Assembly: GCA_944392315.1 (NCBI GenBank)
Contig: CALXWH010000005.1
Span: 31,528 to 95,527 of the forward strand
Source: an uncultured Alphaproteobacteria bacterium
GTDB taxonomy: Bacteria > Pseudomonadota > Alphaproteobacteria > RF32 > CAG-239
Reading direction: 5' to 3'
DNA length: 64,000 bases
How positions within the stretch are numbered: position 1 is the stretch's first letter; each line of letters begins with the position of its first letter. The notes below the pieces were generated by a model, which searched no databases, was not told where the DNA came from, and saw nothing but the letters and a program-made list of their open reading frames with translations. Below, piece by piece: positions 28,231 to 36,491 of the stretch. A program made the translations under genes and the position numbers.

Positions 28231-29796
28231 TTATTCTTTAGGCTTAAGCGTGCGTAGGGTGTTTTTGAAATCGTTTAGTCCTGCTTGGTTGTAGACAATG
28301 ATGATGATGTCTTTGTTGACATATACGGCATTTGGAGAGGGCCAAGGTTCTGCTTTTTGCATAAAGAAATCATATACTTCTGGCGTGATGTCTTCCGGCA
28401 GTAAAGGGAGATTATGATTGATGTAGGCGGTGGGGGTGTAAAACTCTAATAGATTGCTCCCTTGCCACATGGCCAAATAGGGGATGGTGAGCAGAAAAAC
28501 ATCATTAAAATCATATGAGCCGTTGTAGTAATTTGGGCGTAAAGACAGGTCCCCGACTTGATAAAAACGATATTGGTGATGAGCGTTGAATAGAGGGTGA
28601 TTTTCTATGCGCTCCGTGATGTTATCTAAAATTTGAAACTCGGCTTCATGACCTTGTTTCCAGATTTTTAGGGCTTGATAATCGTTTAGAATATTTATGC
28701 ATAATAAGAGCGTGATGATGATGATACCAAGGCTCTGATAAATTTTTGGGGTTAGTGTCAATAAGATGCCGGCCATTAGTGCATATAAGAAGCCAAAGCC
28801 GTAAAAGTCTATGCGTGACACGTATTCTGTATGCGGAATAACGAGAAAGGTGGTTAAGGAGGTTGCCCAAATTGTTCCTACTAAGAAGAATAAGGAGAGA
28901 CATTTTCTTCTTGGTGTTGAGGGATAAAATAAAGTTCCGATGATGGCAAGCAAAGACATTACGGCTAAACAAATTTTATATCCTCTCTCCATAAAAGGAA
29001 CAGTGATGAAAAATTGTTTGAACGCAATGGCTAAGGTTTGCAAAAATTTGTAAGGGAGGTTGGTTAGGCTTTCTGTTTTTAGATTATAAACATCGTTTGG
29101 GGTTAGAATAATTAGGCTGATTTTGAATAAAATTGCTGCAAATATGATGTTTATAAGCGTGTATTTATGTATCTGCCATAATTGTTTGAGGGATTTTTGC
29201 TCAAAAGTGTAGCTTATTATCAATTTTCCACCTAAGCAGACAAAGAACATATTGATGATAGGGGGGTATCCTCCTAAAGTTAAATAAAAGCATAAAACGG
29301 AGATAAAACTTAGTATCCATTTATGTGAGGCGTTATGTATGTGTTCAGATAAATACAATCCTAAGGCTGCCAGAAATACCCATAGCAGACAACTGATGGT
29401 GATAAAGGTAAAGTACATCCACGAGAGTGTATAGGGCTGAGTGGCGGCAAAGGTGATGAATAAAATGTATCCGATTAGAGATTTTTGAATGTTCCAGTAT
29501 TTGGCAAGAATCCATAATCCTATTGTCAGAAAGGCAAAACCGATAAGGTTGTTTAAGATGGGGAGAATTTGTCCGGAGGTTAGGAGCCGGTAGGGGATAA
29601 ATTGTGTAAAACGGCCTTCAAAAAGTCCGGAAGAAAGGAGTAATTCTTCTTTGATGAATTTAACATCATGGTTTCCCCACATAAAATTTAGGGTATGGTA
29701 CAAAAAAGCAAAGTTGATGATATAAAAGCTGATTAGCCATGCTTTGAGGTCAGTTTTGTCTGGGAGAAGATTGAGCTTTTTTAGAAATTCTTTCAT
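28231..29796 (-). CDS. GtrII-type polytopic glucosyltransferase (paralogue 2)
   Basis: A 521-residue paralogue of the genes on either side. It has the family loop FMWGNHDVKFIK with LSSGLFEGRFTQFIPYRLL, about ten membrane helices including YLTLGGYPPIINMFF, and a soluble tail with KAEPWPSPNAVYVNKD. The PWPxPNAVYV block near the C-terminus is shared with paralogue 3 (HSWPHPNAVYVDK) and more loosely with paralogue 1 (EPWPARQSIYLS). Its start overlaps the stop of paralogue 3 by four bases, and 80 bases separate it from gtrB downstream. It probably transfers a lipid-linked sugar to a surface glycan. The three paralogues differ most in the soluble tail, which may set acceptor or linkage specificity. 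Confidence 0.8.
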   Translation of the reverse strand: MKEFLKKLNLLPDKTDLKAWLISFYIINFAFLYHTLNFMWGNHDVKFIKEELLLSSGLFEGRFTQFIPYRLLTSGQILPILNNLIGFAFLTIGLWILAKYWNIQKSLIGYILFITFAATQPYTLSWMYFTFITISCLLWVFLAALGLYLSEHIHNASHKWILSFISVLCFYLTLGGYPPIINMFFVCLGGKLIISYTFEQKSLKQLWQIHKYTLINIIFAAILFKISLIILTPNDVYNLKTESLTNLPYKFLQTLAIAFKQFFITVPFMERGYKICLAVMSLLAIIGTLFYPSTPRRKCLSLFFLVGTIWATSLTTFLVIPHTEYVSRIDFYGFGFLYALMAGILLTLTPKIYQSLGIIIITLLLCINILNDYQALKIWKQGHEAEFQILDNITERIENHPLFNAHHQYRFYQVGDLSLRPNYYNGSYDFNDVFLLTIPYLAMWQGSNLLEFYTPTAYINHNLPLLPEDITPEVYDFFMQKAEPWPSPNAVYVNKDIIIIVYNQAGLNDFKNTLRTLKPKE

Positions 29797-31427
29797 TTTG
29801 TCTCCTGATTAGAAAGAGGGAGGTGCAATAATCTGAATTGTTGGCTTAAAAGGTCTTTTCCCTCGGGGGTTAGGGCAATGATAGTATAATTTTTATCAAC
29901 ATAGACAGCATTCGGATGCGGCCATGAGTGCATTTGTTTGGAAAGGTAATTTACCATCTGAGGGGTTATGTCATTAGGAGTGATGGAAGTTCCTTCTTGT
30001 ACAAAATATTGTGGAGCGTAGAAATTGTAATATTCAAAGGCAATCCAATGACGAGAATATGGGGTGTTTAGGGTGTAATATCCATATTTTTCATGAGCTT
30101 TTTTCGTATAAAATTTAGAACGGAGCGGTAGTTCTCCGGCTTGTATGACGGTGTATAAATTATGGGTTTGATATTCCGGATTTTCTTGTATGCGGCTGAT
30201 TATACGCTCTAAGAGTTTGTTTTCTGCGCTAAAACCCAGTAAATGTGTTTTGCTAAAAATGAGGTTGTTATTTATGTTGGTGATGAGGAGAATTAAGCCC
30301 ATTATGAAACTTAGGTTTTTTAAGAGAATTGGTTTTTGCTGATGTATGAAAAATAAACAAAATAGCGTTAGAATCGGGTAGCTATAAAAATCTGTACGCA
30401 GCATTGATGTTGCAGGGTCAAGCGTTGCAAAAGGATTGTCTGCTTGCTCTGATACGAGCCATGCTGAAAATTTTAGGCAAACGAGGAGGCATAATATTAA
30501 ACCTGTTAAAACGAGTGTGCTTGAAAGTGTTTTTTTGTGCGAGGTTGAGGAAAAGCACAAAGTAACGATAAACAATGTAAAGATTAGGCTTAAAAGTATT
30601 TTAAAGGTGAGAGAAATAAAAGGTTGTGTTTCCGTAAAACTTATTAGGCTGGCTTGGATAATCGCGGGGAGCTTTTGTAATAATTCAAGCGGTGTGGCGC
30701 CTTGACTGTTATATAAACTCATCATGAGGTGGTTTTGTTGGAGATAGCTAAAGGTAATTTTTAATGAGCCTAGCGCTAATATGATATTTAGGGCATAGGG
30801 AAGAGCTTTTTTTAGCAGTTGCGTGAAGGTTGGTTTGTGTGAGGTTTGTATTTGGATTAAACGGCAGATGGCAGCTGTTACGTACAGATTGATGCATCCC
30901 GGATAGCCTCCCAAACTTAAAAATAAAAGTCCGAATCCGCATAATTCCCACAATAAAAAATGTTTTTCGGTGCTCTTTTGTGTGGCTATAAGCGAGAGGG
31001 TGATGAATAAAGGCCAGGAAAGTAAGCTCAATGTTATAAAGTGAAAGTACATGATTTCTGTTATATATGGCATGCTTGCGGCGGTACAGATAAACGTTGC
31101 GGCAGTCAATTTGGAGTTTTTGTAGCAAAAGTAGTAACGGCTTAGTCCATATAAAGCGAGCGTGTATAGCAGGAAACCAAAAATGATGTTGAAGATAGGG
31201 AGTATTTTTCCACTTAAAATGAGGTTCAATAATAAATATTGCGAAAAGCGTCCTTCTATTAAACCAGATGATAAGCGATTATCTTGGATGAGCGGCAGCC
31301 AGTCATGATTGCCCCAGATGAAATTAAATAGCAAGGGAGAAAAACTTAAGCACAAAACAAGAAAAGCTGTTACCCATAGGCACCACTCTGACTTTATATT
31401 GTTTATGTATTGTTTTAGCTCAAGCAT
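29793..31427 (-). CDS. GtrII-type polytopic glucosyltransferase (paralogue 3)
   Basis: A 544-residue protein, first in transcription order of the glycan cluster. It shares FIWGNHDWLPLIQ, LSSGLIEGRFSQYLLLNLILSG, the LSLGGYPGCINLY helix and a C-terminal soluble domain ending in HPNAVYVDKNYTIIALT. It has about ten membrane helices. Its predicted function is the same as the other two, periplasmic transfer of a sugar from a polyprenyl donor. The ribosome-binding site at the start is weak. It is divergent from the DUF192 gene at 31507, with 79 AT-rich bases between for both promoters. The stop overlaps paralogue 2. Confidence 0.8.
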   Translation of the reverse strand: MLELKQYINNIKSEWCLWVTAFLVLCLSFSPLLFNFIWGNHDWLPLIQDNRLSSGLIEGRFSQYLLLNLILSGKILPIFNIIFGFLLYTLALYGLSRYYFCYKNSKLTAATFICTAASMPYITEIMYFHFITLSLLSWPLFITLSLIATQKSTEKHFLLWELCGFGLLFLSLGGYPGCINLYVTAAICRLIQIQTSHKPTFTQLLKKALPYALNIILALGSLKITFSYLQQNHLMMSLYNSQGATPLELLQKLPAIIQASLISFTETQPFISLTFKILLSLIFTLFIVTLCFSSTSHKKTLSSTLVLTGLILCLLVCLKFSAWLVSEQADNPFATLDPATSMLRTDFYSYPILTLFCLFFIHQQKPILLKNLSFIMGLILLITNINNNLIFSKTHLLGFSAENKLLERIISRIQENPEYQTHNLYTVIQAGELPLRSKFYTKKAHEKYGYYTLNTPYSRHWIAFEYYNFYAPQYFVQEGTSITPNDITPQMVNYLSKQMHSWPHPNAVYVDKNYTIIALTPEGKDLLSQQFRLLHLPLSNQETK

Positions 31428-31506
31428 TGTTTGTTGTCGTTTTTGTTTCTCTGTTGACAGGTTAATCGCTAAATGTATAATTTATAGTAAATTTTAAGAG
31501 GTTTTT

Positions 31507-31920
31507 ATGCGATATGTTTTTTTGATAATTTTTTGTATTTATAGTGGTTTTTCTTATGCTGAGCCTTTGAAAATTGCCGATAAAGCCGTTTTTGATGTGG
31601 AATTGGCACAGAAACCTGAGGAATTGCAAAAAGGGTTGATGTTTGTTAAAACGTTGCCAGAGAATCGGGGAATGATTTTTGATTTGCGGGCGTTCCCAAA
31701 GGCTAGTATGTGGATGAAAAATACATATGTTCCTTTGGATATGTTGTTTGTTGATTGTGCTTTTAGAGTAGTTGATATTTATGCTCAGGCAGAACCTCTT
31801 TCGTTAAAGAAGATTTCGTCATCTAAAGATTTTTGTTATGTGGTGGAGTTGTTGGGCGGAAGTGCTCAGAAATATAATCTTTCGGTGGGGGATGAAATTT
31901 ATTTTAATCCTTTGATGTAA
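31507..31920 (+). CDS. Exported DUF192 protein
   Basis: A 137-residue protein with a signal peptide (about 1-18, ending SYA) and a single DUF192 domain. The diagnostic blocks are ELAQKPEELQKGLMFVKTLPENRGMIFDL, MWMKNTYVPLDMLFVD and VVELLGGSAQKYNLSVGD. The family is small, beta-rich and of unknown function. The ribosome-binding site AAGAGG fits the ATG. The BOF-domain gene starts 57 bases after the stop with its own strong AGGAGG, and a terminator follows both, suggesting a two-gene unit. Confidence 0.9.
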   Translation: MRYVFLIIFCIYSGFSYAEPLKIADKAVFDVELAQKPEELQKGLMFVKTLPENRGMIFDLRAFPKASMWMKNTYVPLDMLFVDCAFRVVDIYAQAEPLSLKKISSSKDFCYVVELLGGSAQKYNLSVGDEIYFNPLM

Positions 31921-31977
31921 TTGAAAAAATCAGTCTCTTTCATATATGAGATGTGTTCGTTTATGAAGGAGGTTAAT

Positions 31978-32382
31978 ATGAAAAAATTGTTGTTTTTGTT
32001 AGCGGTTACAACGTGTCTTGCCGGAAATGTGTACGCAAAGCATGATTGTGATTGTCGTGAATGTTGCTCTCAGATGGAGCATAAAATGATGAAAAATAAA
32101 GGCGGATTTGTTGATGCTTCCGTCAAGCCGATGACTGTGGCTGAAGTGCAGAAACTTCCGGATGATGCATATGTTACTTTATCGGGTTATATTACTAAGC
32201 GGCTTAGTGATGATGAATATAATTTTACGGATGGCGTGAATAATATAACAGTAGAAATTGGTGCCAAAAGATGGATGGGACAAACTGTTACGCCAAAGGA
32301 TAAAATTCTTATTACCGGTAAAGTTGATAAAGATCTAACCAGTCAAAAAATAGAGGTGAAATCTTTAACTTTAGAAAATTAA
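31978..32382 (+). CDS. Periplasmic BOF-domain (YgiW/YdeI-like) protein with Cys-rich N-terminus
   Basis: A 134-residue exported protein. AAGGAGG at about 31967 selects the ATG at 31978, giving the signal peptide MKKLLFLLAVTTCLAGNVYA. A frame extension back to TTG at 31921 is rejected because it would bury the signal. After the signal comes HDCDCRECCSQMEHKM, with four Cys and two His, which looks like a metal site or disulfide cluster. Then comes a BOF (bacterial OB-fold) domain with SVKPMTVAEVQKLPDDAYVTLSGYI, FTDGVNNITVEI and DKILITGKVDKD. Relatives are linked to stress tolerance in the periplasm. The Cys-rich segment is unusual for the family. Confidence 0.85.
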   Translation: MKKLLFLLAVTTCLAGNVYAKHDCDCRECCSQMEHKMMKNKGGFVDASVKPMTVAEVQKLPDDAYVTLSGYITKRLSDDEYNFTDGVNNITVEIGAKRWMGQTVTPKDKILITGKVDKDLTSQKIEVKSLTLEN

Positions 32383-32396
32383 AATACCTTTTATCA

Positions 32397-32426
32397 AAAA
32401 GGACATACTTTTTTGTATGTCCTTTT
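32397..32426. terminator. Bidirectional terminator between the BOF gene and infA
   Basis: AAAAGGACATAC (32397-32408) pairs with GTATGTCCTTTT (32415-32426) across a six-T loop, 12 bp. It serves both convergent genes. Confidence 0.9.
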
Positions 32427-32446
32427 GAAATTAGAGAATTTTGTTT

Positions 32447-32668
32447 TTAATCTTTGTGACGGAATGTAATGCGTCCTTTGGTTAAGTCATAAGGCGTCAT
32501 TTCTATATCAACTTTATCGCCAACCATTACGCGGATGCGGAATTTGCGCATTTTTCCTGCGGTGTGCGCTAAAATTTCAACGCCGTTCTCTAACCTTACT
32601 CTAAACATGGCATTGGGAAGCTTTTCTATAACTTCTCCTGTAAATTCTAGCAGTTCTTCTTTACTCAT
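32447..32668 (-). CDS. infA: Translation initiation factor IF-1
   Basis: A 73-residue S1-type OB-fold protein that binds the A site of the 30S subunit during initiation. Standard blocks are [41 protein letters not shown] and [23 protein letters not shown]. The length and ending are typical. It lies 48 bases downstream of the histidine-kinase gene on the same strand, with its own promoter candidate overlapping the end of that gene. AAGGA precedes the ATG. Confidence 0.97.
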   Translation of the reverse strand: MSKEELLEFTGEVIEKLPNAMFRVRLENGVEILAHTAGKMRKFRIRVMVGDKVDIEMTPYDLTKGRITFRHKD

Positions 32669-32698
32669 TTTATATCCTTATCAATTCTTTTTTTCTGC

Positions 32699-32727
32699 TA
32701 TATATACCGTATTATCTTATTTTACAA
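32699..32727 (-). promoter_or_regulatory. Predicted promoter of infA
   Basis: On the minus strand TTGTAA (32727-32722) and TATATA (32704-32699) are separated by 17 bases, about 30 bases before the infA ATG. The -35 box lies inside the last codons of the kinase gene. Confidence 0.5.
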
Positions 32728-34354
32728 GTGTTTTTTGCGGTTTGTGTCTTGGTATGGTAATTTCAAAGCAGGTACCAACATTTTCTTGGCTGGTTACGTT
32801 AATTTGAGCCTTTAATTTTACCACCAAATCTTTGACAATGGCTAAGCCTAAGCCTGTTCCTTTCTTCTCTCCAGTTGAAGATGCTGAAAAGAAAGGCTCA
32901 AATATGTGCTTTATTGCAGATGCAGGAATGCCACACCCGCTGTCTTTGATACTTATGATAAGATTTTCTTTGTTGGTATTGGTCTTTATCTCAAGATTGC
33001 CCCCATTGGGCATGGCGTGAATGGCGTTTTGCACTAAATTCAAAATAATCATTTTGAAATCTGTTTCGTTTCCGTAAATCTTTTCTTTGCTATTGGAGAA
33101 GTTCTTGGTGAGAACAATTCCTTTGCTCTTAATTTCATAATCAAGCAAAGATAAAATATCACTGATTTCTGTTGTGACATTAAAAGCGGTGTTCGTTTGT
33201 TCGGTGTTGCGCGAGAGTTTTAGTAAACGTTCCGGCACCTTTATGCAATCTTTTATCTGATTGGATATCATCTCCAGATATTGCTTTTCTTCATTGTTGT
33301 TAGTATTGGTGTAGTATTTTTGCAAGATACCGTCCAATATCATATTTATGGCACCAAGATTGTTCTTCATTTCGTGTGCAAGAGAGGTTGCCAGAAAACC
33401 AAGAGACGAAATTTTTTGTTGGTGCGAGTAGTTGACGTTGTCACTTAAGTCACGAATTGATTCTACAATGCCATATTGGCCATTTAGGTGTATTCGGGCC
33501 GAGTTTATGGATAAAGGACGGTTGTTTATGCTATGTATGATTTTTAAGGTGTTTTTATTTTTTGCTTTTAATTCTTTTAAGGGGCAGATGTATTGTGTGG
33601 CATTGCATGGGCACTGATTGTCTTTGGAGTAGGCCCCGTAGCATTTGGGTGATGAAAATAGATATTGTTTTTTGATGTATTCGGCATAGGCTTTGTTGTA
33701 TAAAATGATGTTATAGTTTTCATCAATGACGCGGATGGCATCCGGTAATGTGTCTATTAAACTCTGTAAAAAAACTTCTTTTTCTTTAATCTCATTGATG
33801 TTGTTTTCAATATTGTTTAACATAAAGTTGATGGTTTGCATCAAGGTGTTAAACTCATCTGTGTAGTTGCCTTTATTGATTTTTAGACGCTTATTAAAGT
33901 TGCCGTTTGCTACGTCAATGGATAATTCTGTCAGCTTGTCAACCGGTGAAATTACCCAGCGTTTTAACAGAATCCACAAAATAAATAGTGCTAGAAATGT
34001 TAGGGTGGCACTTAATCCTAAAATGCGTAGACTTTCTTGTATGGTTGCATAGCTTTCATCATAGTTTTGGGTGAGCTCTTCGTTTAATTTTTTTTCGCGG
34101 CTTAATTCTTCTTTCTTTTGGGTGAGGCTTGCATCTGTGGTTGTTTGTGATTGTAACTTCCCAATTTTTTGGCGTAAGGATATATTTTCGTTTAAGAGTT
34201 CAATAACGTATTGGTTTCTGGTGATGAGGTTGCTTTGTTCATTGCGTATTTTTTTGCCGATGACGTTGTCAAAGAAAATGACGAATAAAAAGGCACTTAG
34301 TCCTAAAAAGGCTAAAATGGTGAGAAGTATCTTTTTGCTTAAGCTAAAAAACAT
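32717..34354 (-). CDS. Membrane-bound sensor histidine kinase with HAMP and Cys-motif PAS domain
   Basis: A 545-residue sensor kinase. Helix 1 (about 9-29) and helix 2 (about 111-130) bracket a periplasmic region of about 80 residues that is mostly coiled coil. A HAMP region (about 130-185) and a PAS domain (about 195-305) follow, then the phosphoacceptor H327 in AHEMKNN, and an ATPase domain with NLVQNAIHAMPNGG, DSGCGIP and GTGLGLAIVKDL. The PAS domain carries C238, C248, C250 and C257 in a CYGAY...CPC...CPL pattern, like the cysteine cluster of some redox- or metal-sensing PAS domains. No response regulator gene is adjacent, so it is an orphan kinase. It starts four bases after gloB in the murJ operon. 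The signal sensed is not known. Confidence 0.88.
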   Translation of the reverse strand: MFFSLSKKILLTILAFLGLSAFLFVIFFDNVIGKKIRNEQSNLITRNQYVIELLNENISLRQKIGKLQSQTTTDASLTQKKEELSREKKLNEELTQNYDESYATIQESLRILGLSATLTFLALFILWILLKRWVISPVDKLTELSIDVANGNFNKRLKINKGNYTDEFNTLMQTINFMLNNIENNINEIKEKEVFLQSLIDTLPDAIRVIDENYNIILYNKAYAEYIKKQYLFSSPKCYGAYSKDNQCPCNATQYICPLKELKAKNKNTLKIIHSINNRPLSINSARIHLNGQYGIVESIRDLSDNVNYSHQQKISSLGFLATSLAHEMKNNLGAINMILDGILQKYYTNTNNNEEKQYLEMISNQIKDCIKVPERLLKLSRNTEQTNTAFNVTTEISDILSLLDYEIKSKGIVLTKNFSNSKEKIYGNETDFKMIILNLVQNAIHAMPNGGNLEIKTNTNKENLIISIKDSGCGIPASAIKHIFEPFFSASSTGEKKGTGLGLAIVKDLVVKLKAQINVTSQENVGTCFEITIPRHKPQKTLVK

Positions 34355-34358
34355 CGGG

Positions 34359-35060
34359 TTATTCCTGCTCTATAAATTCTGACAATGTGTTTGCTTTTAG
34401 ATATGGGTTAAATTCTTTTTCTTCCTGAAGCGTTGCCGGCGCAAAAAGGCCTTGTTCACGTGCTAACATCTTGTTTATATAAGCTTTTGCTTGAGGGGTG
34501 GTCGCAAAATCTTTAGGAAGACAAGACCGCGTGTATTCGTGGCCGGGGAATATTTCTGTTGTGTCCGGTAGGGACTTTATTTTTTGAAGGCTCGTGAACA
34601 TTTGGCTTGGCGTGCCTTCAAATAAACCGCCGACGCATAAATTAAATAAAACATCACCGGTGAATAGTTTTAGTTCTTTGGGTAAATAGTAAAGAACATG
34701 GCCTAAAGTGTGGCCCGGGGCTTCTATTACTTCTATTTCAAGACCGTTGATGTTTAGTATATCGCCTTCTTTAACGGCAAGGGTTGCGCCGGGGATTTTA
34801 TTAAATTCTTTTTCTGGGGCGATTATTTCACAGTTATATTTTTCTTTTAGAGCAATATTTCCCTCTACATGGTCAAAGTGGTGATGGGTGGTTAATATGT
34901 GTGTGGGGGTTAGATGTCTTTGCTCCAGTTCAGCTAAAATTGGGTTTGCCTCTGCTGCGTCAATGATGATGGTGTTTGGTGAGTTATCGGCTGTTATCAA
35001 ATAGGCGTAGTTTGCCATATGTTTTTCGTTACATAAAATAGGAATTATTTGATGTGTCAT
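34359..35060 (-). CDS. gloB: Glyoxalase II-type hydroxyacylglutathione hydrolase
   Basis: A 233-residue metallo-beta-lactamase-fold hydrolase. It should hydrolyse S-lactoylglutathione to lactate and glutathione, the second step of methylglyoxal detoxification. The metal site is THHHFDHVEG, with further ligands in EAPGHTLGHV, LFTGDVLF and FPGHEYT. The C-terminal helical part is short (from about 170), with NPYLKANTLSEF carrying the NP.L.. block seen in the GloB family. Other thioesterases of the fold are possible. It overlaps the Bax-like gene by four bases and precedes the kinase. Confidence 0.85.
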   Translation of the reverse strand: MTHQIIPILCNEKHMANYAYLITADNSPNTIIIDAAEANPILAELEQRHLTPTHILTTHHHFDHVEGNIALKEKYNCEIIAPEKEFNKIPGATLAVKEGDILNINGLEIEVIEAPGHTLGHVLYYLPKELKLFTGDVLFNLCVGGLFEGTPSQMFTSLQKIKSLPDTTEIFPGHEYTRSCLPKDFATTPQAKAYINKMLAREQGLFAPATLQEEKEFNPYLKANTLSEFIEQE

Positions 35061-35971
35061 TTATTTAATCCTCTTTTAAGGTGTCCTAAATCTACGGCTA
35101 ATAAGTCATAGTATGCAGTAGTATAATCTAAGATGCCTGCAAAATTAGGTAGGTTTGATGATTGAGACAGAGAATAAGCTATGCTTTCTCCGATGATGAC
35201 GCCGTGTCTTTCGGTCAACCCTTCTCGTGCTTGCCATACGTTGCTATAGTTTATGTTGGAATTAAAGGTTAGGGCGAAACTTCTCATACATTCCAATAAA
35301 CTGTCAAATATCTTAAACCTATAACCGTCTTCTTTGTTTTCAAGAGGTTCCAGACCTTCTGTCGTAAACCAGACTTTTTCTTTATATAATGAGTTTGCTT
35401 CTTTTGCTACGCGAGAAAATCCCCAGTTGCTTTCCATGGCGGCAGCAGCTATCAGTATTGAAGGCGGGACACTGTCTATGCGTCTTTTTAGATTAAAAAT
35501 TTGTGATTCAATACGCTCATTTCCTTTTTGGCGTGTAAAATAATCATACTTAGTGGCTAGTTTTTCTAATTTCTCGGTTTCTGTAGGAGTTAAAGTCTTA
35601 TTTTGTTTATAGCGGCGTTCAAGGCGCAATAAAGTGTTTCGTTCATTTGAAATTTCTTCATTTACTTTTATGGCCATTGGTGCCAGCATCCTGATAAAAA
35701 GTTCGTTACGGTACTTTTGAGATTTAATCTCTTGATAGTCAAGGGGTAATTCTTTGATGAAAATTGCCGGATATTCATCATTATCTAAAGCTCTTGCGCG
35801 TTGGTATTTGTTTTTTTTATATAAATCTTCCAACTCTTGGACGGTGGCGTTTTCTACATATAATGTTCCGCCAAAATCGGTGATCTTTAACTTTGAATCG
35901 TTCGCATATAGATCTGTGATGCTGCATATAAATGATAATACGGATAGGAAAAATAGGCGGAGATGTTTCAT
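35057..35971 (-). CDS. Exported Bax-like glucosaminidase
   Basis: A 304-residue protein with an N-terminal signal peptide (about 1-24, ending LYA). The central region is charged and helical (about 75-165). It is followed by a glucosaminidase-type catalytic domain: SILIAAAAMESNWGFSRVAKEANSLY holds the catalytic Glu in AMESNWG, followed by WFTTEGL, YRFKIFDSLLECMRSFALTFNSN and DYTTAYYDLLAVD. These blocks match the Bax family of E. coli and its relatives, which are predicted peptidoglycan hydrolases. The substrate bond is not proven. It overlaps nfu upstream and gloB downstream, within the murJ operon. Confidence 0.85.
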   Translation of the reverse strand: MKHLRLFFLSVLSFICSITDLYANDSKLKITDFGGTLYVENATVQELEDLYKKNKYQRARALDNDEYPAIFIKELPLDYQEIKSQKYRNELFIRMLAPMAIKVNEEISNERNTLLRLERRYKQNKTLTPTETEKLEKLATKYDYFTRQKGNERIESQIFNLKRRIDSVPPSILIAAAAMESNWGFSRVAKEANSLYKEKVWFTTEGLEPLENKEDGYRFKIFDSLLECMRSFALTFNSNINYSNVWQAREGLTERHGVIIGESIAYSLSQSSNLPNFAGILDYTTAYYDLLAVDLGHLKRGLNK

Positions 35972-36489
35972 TGTAAGGTAACCTCTCTTACTTCCGGTAA
36001 ATAGTAGATGAGATTTTTTTCAACTCTTTCTTTTAAGGTTCTTTGGGCATAGGGACAACCATGACATTTTCCGAGGAAACGCACCGTAGCTGTTCCGTTA
36101 TCAAAGGATATCAATTCAATGTCTCCGCCGTCTTTTTGGAGGAACGGAGCAACGATAATCTTTAGGATTAATTTTATTTTATTGGTTGTGTTTTCTGGAG
36201 CTTCTGCCTCTATTTTTGGTGTGCTAAAGTTATATTCCGAAATTTCTGCTAAGGCAAGCGCCTCAATGTCGTCAAGAGCATCGGCATTGCTACTTTTGAG
36301 GTAAAGAAAATTCTCGGTTAGCAGTAGACACTCTATATTGCCACCTTCTACTATATTATCAATAAGCTGATAATTGGTTGGTTGAGTGTTTTGAGCTGCT
36401 TCGTAATAAATCGTTCCTCTGATGGGAAAACGTTGAGGGAAGAAGAGAGCCAACTCGTTCGGACTAATTTTTTTTTGTTCTATTAGCAT
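35968..36489 (-). CDS. NfuA-like iron-sulfur cluster carrier
   Basis: A 173-residue protein with an N-terminal Nfu_N-type domain (about 1-85, PIRGTIYYEA and NFLYLKSSN) and a C-terminal NifU-like domain (about 105-173). The cluster-binding CxxC is in FLGKCHGCPYAQRTL, and the preceding IVAPFLQKDGGDIELISFD is the usual block. It is expected to receive and deliver [4Fe-4S] clusters in the cytosol. It is typical in length for alphaproteobacterial Nfu proteins. It starts two bases after the DUF2333 stop and its stop overlaps the Bax-like start. Confidence 0.9.
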   Translation of the reverse strand: MLIEQKKISPNELALFFPQRFPIRGTIYYEAAQNTQPTNYQLIDNIVEGGNIECLLLTENFLYLKSSNADALDDIEALALAEISEYNFSTPKIEAEAPENTTNKIKLILKIIVAPFLQKDGGDIELISFDNGTATVRFLGKCHGCPYAQRTLKERVEKNLIYYLPEVREVTLQ

Positions 36490-36491
36490 GA

